Shown here: in pieces, positions 1-7,213 of the stretch
Layout of the letters: every line of letters starts with the position of its first letter
How positions within the stretch are numbered: the stretch's first letter is position 1
NCBI RefSeq assembly: GCF_000145275.1
Contig: NC_014393.1
Span: 4,402,001-4,466,000, forward strand
Length of the DNA: 64,000 bases
DNA from: Clostridium cellulovorans 743B
Lineage (GTDB): Bacteria > Bacillota > Clostridia > Clostridiales > Clostridiaceae
Direction of reading: 5' to 3'
Made by a program: the position numbers and the translations under genes
Notes under the pieces: model-generated
What the model was told of the DNA's origin: nothing
The model's database searches: none
Seen by the model: only the letters and a program-made list of their open reading frames with translations

Positions 1-291
1 CAAAAACTTTTGAACTTGCTTATTTCTTTCTATTTCTGCATCTATACTTTTTTCTGGGACCTCTTCTAAGAATTTATGTAAATATTTTTTAATCATGGCT
101 TTTAGGAATATTTCATCTTCTTTTTCAAATTTATCTAAATCTAATGGTTCTTGAAGTTTTTCTAGTAATTCTCTCTTTTTTTCGTCTTCAATCCTTATAA
201 TAAAGTCAAACTTTGACATAACGCTATTATATATAACAAAGTTATTTTTTTCTGCGATGATACTATAATGATCCTTAAGTTTAATGAACAT
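1..291 (-). CDS. Partial protein with possible RRE-like N-terminus, thiopeptide cluster
   Basis: The first 97 codons of a gene that runs off the left edge. The start ATG at 289-291 has a good ribosome binding site (TTAGGGGGA) and lies 12 bases after the stop of the preceding SagB-like gene, so it is the next gene of the same operon. The N-terminus begins MFIKLKDHYSIIAEKNNF and is rich in Lys, Glu and Ile, with a predicted beta-rich start followed by helices. This pattern loosely recalls the RiPP recognition element (PqqD-like fold) at the N-terminus of ocin-ThiF proteins. That is only an impression. It may instead be another maturation or immunity protein. I do not recognise a specific family. 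Confidence 0.7.
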   Translation of the reverse strand, partial: MFIKLKDHYSIIAEKNNFVIYNSVMSKFDFIIRIEDEKKRELLEKLQEPLDLDKFEKEDEIFLKAMIKKYLHKFLEEVPEKSIDAEIERNKQVQKFL

Positions 292-303
292 ATAAAGTTC
301 CCC

Positions 304-1077
304 CTAACCAACAGCCAACATATAAACACAATATTGATTACTATCTACTGTTAAAAAATCTTTTACATCCAAATCATAAAATCCACCCATAGGTACAGTA
401 TTATAACCTAAAGAAGTAGCTACTAATTGACATGTTGTACACATATGTCCAGCTTCTAATAAACCTAATCTATAGGACAAAGCCCCGTACTTAGCGAATA
501 ATGGTTCCATATCAAATACAAAGAAAAAAACAATCTTAGCATTTCTAAAACTTTGTACTCTAAACTTCGTTGTAGAGGTCAAGTCTTCAACCTCACTTAA
601 TGATGCCTTTTTTATAAAATGCAACTGATTACTCTCTGGTAAATATTCAAATATCTTGCCATCTAATTTCTCATCAACTCCATTTACAAAAAAAATAGGT
701 TTTACTTCATACATAGCTCCAGCAGATGCATAAGCCCTGAGATGAACTAAAAATTCATTATAATAGGTGGATAATGTAACTCCAAAGGACTTTTGAAGAA
801 TTATAGACAATTCTTTTTCTCCCATATCCTTTTCAAAAAACCAGCTTGTCCTTCTTCTTTCGAGAATTTTAAATAATCCTATATCTTCTATATCACTTTC
901 TTCTATATTACACAATCTAATCTTCTCATTATTCTTAGCTTTTCTAAATTGCTCATAATCTATTTTTTTCATTCCTTGAATTGCAATATTAGATTTTAAA
1001 TGCATTGTGTGCCTGTGAAATTTTTTCACAACCGAAATATCACTATACTTACTATCTACAAGCTTCCATTTTTTCAT
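304..1077 (-). CDS. SagB-like nitroreductase-fold dehydrogenase (single domain), thiopeptide cluster
   Basis: A 257-residue flavin-dependent oxidoreductase of the SagB/ThcOx type. These enzymes oxidise thiazolines and oxazolines in peptide natural products to azoles using FMN. Visible motifs are ERRRTSWFF (73-81), SAGAMYEVKP (118-127, equivalent to the SaGglYPve motif), AKYGALSYRLGLLEAGH (195-211) with the Lys-Tyr pair important in McbC/BcerB homologues, and the closing hydrophobic strand ending AVG. The gene overlaps the end of the upstream Lant_dehydr_C gene by 26 bases, which indicates co-translation. A second, larger SagB-like protein is encoded at 1954-3303, so this one may be an extra tailoring oxidoreductase rather than the main azoline oxidase. 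The family call is firm; the substrate is inferred. Confidence 0.85.
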   Translation of the reverse strand: MKKWKLVDSKYSDISVVKKFHRHTMHLKSNIAIQGMKKIDYEQFRKAKNNEKIRLCNIEESDIEDIGLFKILERRRTSWFFEKDMGEKELSIILQKSFGVTLSTYYNEFLVHLRAYASAGAMYEVKPIFFVNGVDEKLDGKIFEYLPESNQLHFIKKASLSEVEDLTSTTKFRVQSFRNAKIVFFFVFDMEPLFAKYGALSYRLGLLEAGHMCTTCQLVATSLGYNTVPMGGFYDLDVKDFLTVDSNQYCVYMLAVG

Positions 1078-1885
1078 AAATGTACTCCCTCATATTTTTA
1101 GAAATAACATATTCCAACTCTGGTGTTACAGAAATTCTGTTGTTCATCATATGTATTTGGGAAGAAAGAACATATTTAAATTCATCCATTGCCAACTCTT
1201 GTTTTAGAATTATCATGTTATCTATTAGCATATCTATATTCTCTTCTAAGAAAGAAAAGGGAAGCTGTTCTTCCATAACCATATGCATTATTTTCTGCAA
1301 TGCTTGGGTATTCTCTTTCTTAAGTTTTCCTGCCATGGACTTCCAATAAGCTTGGTATTGATCAAGGAAATCCATATCTAATGATATTGTTTCAGATAAT
1401 ATTCTCTTAATAATATAAGCTGCTAATACTATTCTGGAATTATAAGATAGCGCTTTTTCAAAAACCTTTAAAGCTAAAAGAGAAGATGCATGAAATATGC
1501 TTTCGTTCATTTCAAGAATATTTCCTTCTCCATATCTACGAATCTCTGGTATATATTCTGTATAAAAATAGTCCCCTGACTCATACCATGGAAGAGTATC
1601 AGGATCAACATCCTCACCATCAAAATTATTAAAGCTATAGAAAACATCTCTATCTACATTATTTACTTTGTTATTTTTAAAAAAGTTTTTAATTTCTTCT
1701 TCTAGTTCTACTCTGAATTGCTCATCTTGTTCTTGGAATCGAAGTCTTACATGTGGACCTCCATGCCAATACTTAATAAAAAACCACTTTTCCTTAGATT
1801 TATCTAAAATTCTTTTAAGCTTTACCATTAGCTCTTCCTGCTTTACTGTTTCATGACAGTAAATATAAATGGTATGCCATATCAT
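1052..1885 (-). CDS. Thiopeptide-type Lant_dehydr_C protein, candidate pyridine synthase (TclM/TbtD-like)
   Basis: A 277-residue stand-alone member of the thiopeptide-type bacteriocin biosynthesis family (PF14028). The hallmark WFFIKYWHGGPHVRLRF is at 34-50 and the IPEIRRYGEG motif is near 112-121. In thiopeptide clusters one such protein removes glutamate from glutamylated Ser/Thr (TbtC) and another catalyses the formal [4+2] cycloaddition that makes the central pyridine (TclM/TbtD). Two occur here; this one is away from the LanB N-part, so I favour the cycloaddition role, but the two could be swapped. The start at 1883-1885 is chosen because AGGAGGG sits six bases upstream; the longer frame would begin before that site. 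It overlaps the next gene. Confidence 0.85.
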   Translation of the reverse strand: MIWHTIYIYCHETVKQEELMVKLKRILDKSKEKWFFIKYWHGGPHVRLRFQEQDEQFRVELEEEIKNFFKNNKVNNVDRDVFYSFNNFDGEDVDPDTLPWYESGDYFYTEYIPEIRRYGEGNILEMNESIFHASSLLALKVFEKALSYNSRIVLAAYIIKRILSETISLDMDFLDQYQAYWKSMAGKLKKENTQALQKIMHMVMEEQLPFSFLEENIDMLIDNMIILKQELAMDEFKYVLSSQIHMMNNRISVTPELEYVISKNMREYIYEKMEACR

Positions 1886-1953
1886 CTCAATCCCTCCTAA
1901 CATCACTTGCAGATTAATGACACTCTCATGAAACGCTCCATGAATGAAATATT

Positions 1954-3303
1954 TTAGAATTTGCTAAATAAGCTATAGTTATGAGATTTTCCTGCAACCA
2001 AAAGATAAGATGTAAAGAAAGTTTCTTCATTAAAACATCTCTCTAAATATTTTTCATTGATATTTTTCATTGGCCTTGTAGATAATCCAAATCCAGTAAG
2101 ACACAAAGATAATCCATGAATTATCTCTGCTGATTGCATCATGCAATAAGCATAAACACTCTCATTTTCTTCTAAAACATCATAATTAATTTTTGTATAT
2201 GCAACTATTGATGATCTACTTAGTTCAAAAAATTCCTTTGAATCATATAACACTTTGTTAAAATCAAATTCTTGTACGTGATGTCTTCCTATCTTATCCT
2301 TAAATATCATTGCAAGTTCAATCCCATCCTCTGTTGGAAGTAAAAGATTTGCACTGATAAAATCTCCATAGGCTGAATAGTTTATTAGTTTTTGAACATA
2401 AGAAACAACTTTCTCAAATTCTTCTTTTTTTATAAAATGCTTTAAAAAAGAGTATCCTTGCACTGCTTGAGAGCTACTTCTCTCCCTAGCATAGGATATT
2501 AATTGGTTAGAATTAATATCATTCTCAAATAATACTTCCTCGGTCCAACCCTGACACTCTACAAATTTATCTAGGAAATCATTGAGTACCGGATCCTTCG
2601 CTAATCCATCTTGTGGTAAAAAACTTACTTGATCTATAATTTCACGTTCATCTCGTCCGGCTTCTATAGGAAGAATTAACTCTCCCTCATTCGTATACTC
2701 ATTTAAATCTATCCGAGCCAAAACACAACCATTTTTTACTTCCCAAGGAATTTCTTCTTTAAGCTTACCGCCATAATGAACTTTCATAGGTTTCTTTAAA
2801 CTAGAACTATGTATTTTTCCTTGATGCAGTAAATGTCCACAATCTAACAAAGAAAGAATAAATCCAAAGTCACCATATTTTTGCCCAATTTTCCCACGGT
2901 CATATACAATCCAAAGTTCAGCAACTTTTTCACTAAAGCTTGTATTTGGCTTTTGATATACAAGATAAAAACAATCTTCCTGTAAGCTATAGACATAAAA
3001 AGATACTTTGTTTCTATCAGTTTCATAAAGAAGTATGCAATTACTGTTATAGCCTCTTGCAGAAGGTATCATCGTATGAATATGATAAGGGTTGTCTACT
3101 TCAAAACGAACAAATCTAAATGTTTCCTTTGATAACTCCTCAAAAGCTTTGTTATCGCCATTGATTCGATATCTTCGATTGCTAGCTTTCTCATACCGTA
3201 GAACAGATTCCTTAGGAAGTATATCCTCAGAAAACCTTTCATACCGCTGAAAGGTAAAACGTTCTGTCATTCTATAATTAAGGGAACGGGTGTACTCGCT
3301 CAT
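1954..3303 (-). CDS. Two-domain SagB-like azoline dehydrogenase, thiopeptide cluster
   Basis: A 449-residue protein resembling the double nitroreductase-fold dehydrogenases of thiopeptide and other azole-peptide clusters (TclN/TbtE type), which oxidise thiazolines to thiazoles with FMN. The first half carries a degenerate SaG-like motif (MIPSARGYNSN, about 78-88) and QKYGDFGFILSLLDCGH (141-157), which includes the Lys-Tyr pair K142-Y143. The second half has ARERSSSQAV and a closing strand ending YLLVAGKS. The start has a GAGGGAG site at proper spacing, and the gene overlaps the YcaO gene by 26 bases, so coupled translation is expected. Sequence divergence is high. The family is inferred from motifs and context. 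Confidence 0.78.
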   Translation of the reverse strand: MSEYTRSLNYRMTERFTFQRYERFSEDILPKESVLRYEKASNRRYRINGDNKAFEELSKETFRFVRFEVDNPYHIHTMIPSARGYNSNCILLYETDRNKVSFYVYSLQEDCFYLVYQKPNTSFSEKVAELWIVYDRGKIGQKYGDFGFILSLLDCGHLLHQGKIHSSSLKKPMKVHYGGKLKEEIPWEVKNGCVLARIDLNEYTNEGELILPIEAGRDEREIIDQVSFLPQDGLAKDPVLNDFLDKFVECQGWTEEVLFENDINSNQLISYARERSSSQAVQGYSFLKHFIKKEEFEKVVSYVQKLINYSAYGDFISANLLLPTEDGIELAMIFKDKIGRHHVQEFDFNKVLYDSKEFFELSRSSIVAYTKINYDVLEENESVYAYCMMQSAEIIHGLSLCLTGFGLSTRPMKNINEKYLERCFNEETFFTSYLLVAGKSHNYSLFSKF

Positions 3304-4918
3304 TAATACTCCCTCTTTCTAAACAACTTTTATCTTTATATTTTGAATGAGACAATGCCCATTCAATTCTTTCTTTATTGATTCTCCTATTTCTATGTCC
3401 AAAAGTCATCGCTAACATCTTAGGAGAAACTATTTTGGATATATAAAAACCATTTTTATAAGATAATTCTGTAGTAAGATCTGCAAAATAAATTTCTTCC
3501 TGGTCTTTCATCTTTTCATAAAGTAAATAATCTAATAGTTCTGAAGCATTATTAAAACTATCATATTTTCCATCATAATATTCTTTATAAAGTTCTTTTA
3601 TAGATTTCTTTTCTAATCCATCCATTAGGAAACGATAATTTTCTATGTAACTCTTCTTAGCGGCATGACTCACATGATCAGTCATATCCACCACATCATA
3701 ATCATTATTATATGTCTTCTTACTCATGGTCTCGTTACTACTGTAAACTCTATGACCAACTAAACATTCATAAATAGCATTCTTAATCGCAATCTCTGGA
3801 TTAATATGTGATGCAGTACTAATATAAGTGCTCACTGAATCAATTTCAGATATTACAATACATAATACTGTTGGAATTTCTATATCAAAAGTAATATCCA
3901 GAAGATATACCGTTCTTCCTTCCCTCTCAAAGATTTCTATTTCTTTTCTTGACGCCTCAGGAATAGAACTGCGATCAATTTCATAAACCTTTACTTTCTT
4001 ATACCAAAAATTTAAAAAAGCATCTCTTTCAACTAGTTCTAATAAAGCAAAAAGTCTTGATTCTTGTAATGACCCACCAAGAGCTACTCCATTAGAAGAT
4101 TCCAATACAAAAGTTGGCTCATCGCCGCAATCCATATCAAAAAATTGAAGTGGAAGATACTTAAAAGTTTTCTTTTTATAATCTAGTACCTTAAGCCAAG
4201 TATACTTACGTTTTCTATCAAAAGGAGCAACTATTGCGTCTACAGGATCGTAATATAAAAAAGGTTCTGGATTAACTAAAATATTTGCATCATCTTCTTC
4301 AAGGCTTGTATGAATTTTCTCCCCCTCAACTTCATACATAGCTCTTCTTTCTAAAAGTTCTAGTAAAGCACTGGTCTCTGCTGCATCAAATTCCTTTTCT
4401 CTACCATAGGAGAAGTTAACTGATTTGTTATGTACAAACTCACTTCCTACAAGTGCTATATCATGAGTTCCTAAATATTTATATATATTTGTTATAACCC
4501 CATAACGTTCATCAAATTGATCTTTCTTCAGTCCCGAAAGATCTACCTTATTCCTTACCCTTAAAGTTTTCTTATCATAAACCTCATCTTCAAAAGATGT
4601 ATCTAAATTATTTCTGACATATACATTTTTTGAAGCAATATCTAAAGTAAAACCTTGAACTTGAAAGTCTCTAAAATGAATCTCATAAAAAGACTTTTCT
4701 GTAACGTTATTTTTCATAATTTCACTAAAATCATACTTAATAACATCTGTTACCTTATCAAGTGGTTCTATAGGCTCCTCTTCCTTAGGGATGAGAGTAA
4801 TGTTTTTGTTTACAAAAATTCTTCTTTGCAAATTCTTTGCAACTTGTTTTTCATCTACTTCTTTTTCTAGAAAAAATACTCGATCTGTATACTCTAACAT
4901 CTTTTCTTTTCTACTCAT
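3278..4918 (-). CDS. YcaO-domain azole cyclodehydratase
   Basis: A 546-residue YcaO protein. This family uses ATP to activate backbone amides so that Cys, Ser and Thr side chains cyclise to azolines. Visible ATP-site elements are ETSALLELLERRAMYEVEG (181-199), LGGSLQESRLFALLELVERDAF (280-301) and the later INPEIAIKNAIYECLVGHRV helix. The C-terminus ends RVHPFP, a proline-rich tail like that required in azoline-forming YcaO enzymes. The first 150 residues form an extra N-terminal region. The gene starts two bases after the stop of the ocin-ThiF-like gene, its expected partner for leader binding. Assignment to the cyclodehydratase class is firm; ring selectivity is unknown. Confidence 0.93.
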   Translation of the reverse strand: MSRKEKMLEYTDRVFFLEKEVDEKQVAKNLQRRIFVNKNITLIPKEEEPIEPLDKVTDVIKYDFSEIMKNNVTEKSFYEIHFRDFQVQGFTLDIASKNVYVRNNLDTSFEDEVYDKKTLRVRNKVDLSGLKKDQFDERYGVITNIYKYLGTHDIALVGSEFVHNKSVNFSYGREKEFDAAETSALLELLERRAMYEVEGEKIHTSLEEDDANILVNPEPFLYYDPVDAIVAPFDRKRKYTWLKVLDYKKKTFKYLPLQFFDMDCGDEPTFVLESSNGVALGGSLQESRLFALLELVERDAFLNFWYKKVKVYEIDRSSIPEASRKEIEIFEREGRTVYLLDITFDIEIPTVLCIVISEIDSVSTYISTASHINPEIAIKNAIYECLVGHRVYSSNETMSKKTYNNDYDVVDMTDHVSHAAKKSYIENYRFLMDGLEKKSIKELYKEYYDGKYDSFNNASELLDYLLYEKMKDQEEIYFADLTTELSYKNGFYISKIVSPKMLAMTFGHRNRRINKERIEWALSHSKYKDKSCLERGSINERVHPFP

Positions 4919-4920
4919 CT

Positions 4921-6150
4921 TTATACCTCAACTAAAATAATCCCTGTTTTTTGGAAAATCCCCATATCATCAAATACCTTGATACTATCTACAGGCTTTC
5001 CAGCTGATTCTACTTCATTAATATATTCTTCTACTTCCTGAGTCCCCATCAACGGTTTCACATTGATTCCGTATGCTAAAAATATTTCTTTTAGCGCTAA
5101 CTTAATACTTCCTTCTGCTGCTCCAACTAAAGCTTCTTCTTTATACTGTGCTTTTATTTGCTTTCCTTGAATTTTTACTTCAGTAGTTACAACATTGAGA
5201 TAATCCTCTTTAGAGAACTCATAGTTAAACTTTAAATCTAAAAGATTCTTAGAAACTTTAATAAATTCATTGATATAATACTTTTTATCCTCTTTAGGTA
5301 AAGCTTTTAAACTCTCATCGATTGATAATGAAAAAATTTCTTTATTAAAAACTAAACCATTGAAAGAATTATTTTTAACCTCTAAACTTTTATTAATAAG
5401 AAAAGAATTATTAAATTTTTGATGTTCTGAACATTGATCCATAATAAGAATAAATACATAATTCATCATAAAAGTTAATAACTTTTTATCTATACAGTCA
5501 TCTTTTTCACTTTTTTCATTCTTTAAAATTTTCTCAAGTAAAACTTTTAATTTTTCTACGTCCTTAAACTCTGTTATATAGTTTTCTTTTAAAAAAGTAG
5601 TAAATAGTATAATTCTTTCATATTCTTTATACACATTACTACTTAAGATTTCTTCAATATCCTCTAAACTTGTAGCCACAAGAAGAAGGAATCTTTTTTC
5701 TTTATTTTCTGAATAATCTAGATAAAATTTTCTCTTTTCTTCAAAGGCTGAACCAATATCTCCTATAAAATCAGCTTGCTTTTTTTCTTTCCTAGGAAGA
5801 ATCACTTCCAATTGAACTTTTGACAGCTGCTCTTGCATTTTGTTAAAATCGTCATAATTTCTTAATAAGTAATGAAAAGTATTACTTTTTTCATATTCTA
5901 TTTCTGATAAAGCTACAACCTTTACTTTTATTAAAAATTTAATGATTGTTATCTCTTCTTTACTTAGCAATCCCATATCACTAACTAAAACAGGTCTTTG
6001 AAGTTTTTCAATTGTCGTTACAATAGCCTCATAAGGTATAGAATGTTCTTTTATTATCATTTCTCTTGAGCCTACTCGTAACAAAGTTCCATCAGTAATT
6101 TTTTTAAAAAAACTATTGTATCGATATAATAGATACTTTTCACTCTCCAT
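4921..6150 (-). CDS. Ocin-ThiF/RRE-type partner protein of the cyclodehydratase
   Basis: A 409-residue protein lying immediately before the YcaO gene. In thiopeptide clusters this place is taken by an ocin-ThiF-like protein (TbtF, TclI type) that binds the leader through an N-terminal RiPP recognition element and delivers the precursor to the YcaO enzyme. The N-terminus (about 8-75: YNSFFKKITDGTLLRVGSR, then EKLQRPVLVSDMG) fits a PqqD-like winged-helix RRE in outline. No Gly-rich nucleotide loop of an active ThiF enzyme is visible, as expected for these inactive homologues. The AAGGAG site for this gene overlaps the stop of the preceding gene. The call rests on position, size and the N-terminal pattern. 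Confidence 0.72.
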   Translation of the reverse strand: MESEKYLLYRYNSFFKKITDGTLLRVGSREMIIKEHSIPYEAIVTTIEKLQRPVLVSDMGLLSKEEITIIKFLIKVKVVALSEIEYEKSNTFHYLLRNYDDFNKMQEQLSKVQLEVILPRKEKKQADFIGDIGSAFEEKRKFYLDYSENKEKRFLLLVATSLEDIEEILSSNVYKEYERIILFTTFLKENYITEFKDVEKLKVLLEKILKNEKSEKDDCIDKKLLTFMMNYVFILIMDQCSEHQKFNNSFLINKSLEVKNNSFNGLVFNKEIFSLSIDESLKALPKEDKKYYINEFIKVSKNLLDLKFNYEFSKEDYLNVVTTEVKIQGKQIKAQYKEEALVGAAEGSIKLALKEIFLAYGINVKPLMGTQEVEEYINEVESAGKPVDSIKVFDDMGIFQKTGIILVEV

Positions 6151-6155
6151 AATAT

Positions 6156-7202
6156 TTACTCCTTTTCCATAGTTGCAACTAACATATAGCTAGCTTCTAC
6201 CCTTTTTCTAGACGACATGCCCATATTAGGTAGGATTAGGTATATAAAATTTACAAGCATTCTATAAGCTCTGAACTCATCAACTTTAAAGAAGTCTCTA
6301 TTTTTTTCAGAGAATACTTTGTTATGGAAAGAACTCATCTTTCTAAATCTCCGATGCGCTAATTTAGTTTGTATAGCTTGTTTATACGAAACTTTACTTG
6401 GGAGTTTTTGAATTGGCAACAATTTATCATACATCTCCTCCATGTAATTGTTCCATCTAAGCACAATTTCAAGAAATGGATCTTTTTCAGCAGCTTCCTC
6501 AAGTAAAGTTTTATTTTGTATTACATTACACAATTGATCTAATACCTTTTCTCGTACTTGAAAGTTTTTTTCAAACATTATCTTGTACTTTTCGATATCT
6601 TTATTCTTATAATTCAAAAATCCTAAAAGATGCGATTTAAAAGAAAGATATCCTCTTCCAACACCGGTATTGTCTAATTGCTGAGAAACTACTAAAAACA
6701 TACACATGAGCATAGGAACTTCAAGAGCTTTCCCTTTACTTCTGAGATATAAAAAAGTATCTTCCATTAAACGCTGAGTTGAAAAAAAGAACTCTGTATA
6801 AAGCTCTTTTTCTTCAATATAGGTATACTCGCCATACCTTTCAATAAACTCCATCTCATAAAATTCTATCGTAAAATTTTCCTTATTTTCTAATTCTCTA
6901 AGCCCATTAACTTTCCTTATATCTTCTTTTCTTTCATTATATAACTCATTACCTTTTCTCTCTTCAGGAGTCAATGCTAATACATACTCCTCGAAGACCT
7001 TATTAAAAGAACTATAAAAATACAAAAATTCAGTTCTATCAGCTTTAATATAAAGATTGATAACTGGCAATATTTCTATATTTCTCGAAAAATAATAATC
7101 TTTCTTAATTACTTCCCTACAAAAAGGAATAAGTTTTTCTGCAATAAAATCATTCTTTTTCTCTGACTCAATATTCAAATATATCTTCAAATTATGATAC
7201 AT
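6156..7202 (-). CDS. Split LanB dehydratase, candidate glutamate-elimination component
   Basis: A 348-residue protein following the large LanB-like gene with an 11-base gap. A motif like that of Lant_dehydr_C proteins, FYEMEFIERYGEYTY (114-128), is visible. The usual N-terminal RYxxxGPHxRLR motif is replaced by VINLYIKADRTEFLYFY. In split dehydratases (TbtB plus TbtC, TclK plus TclL) the large part glutamylates Ser/Thr with Glu-tRNA and the small part eliminates glutamate to give dehydroalanine or dehydrobutyrine. Adjacency to the large part suggests this is the elimination partner. The stand-alone paralogue at 1052-1885 would then be the cycloaddition enzyme. Roles could be reversed. Confidence 0.75.
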   Translation of the reverse strand: MYHNLKIYLNIESEKKNDFIAEKLIPFCREVIKKDYYFSRNIEILPVINLYIKADRTEFLYFYSSFNKVFEEYVLALTPEERKGNELYNERKEDIRKVNGLRELENKENFTIEFYEMEFIERYGEYTYIEEKELYTEFFFSTQRLMEDTFLYLRSKGKALEVPMLMCMFLVVSQQLDNTGVGRGYLSFKSHLLGFLNYKNKDIEKYKIMFEKNFQVREKVLDQLCNVIQNKTLLEEAAEKDPFLEIVLRWNNYMEEMYDKLLPIQKLPSKVSYKQAIQTKLAHRRFRKMSSFHNKVFSEKNRDFFKVDEFRAYRMLVNFIYLILPNMGMSSRKRVEASYMLVATMEKE

Positions 7203-7213
7203 TTTTTATCCCC

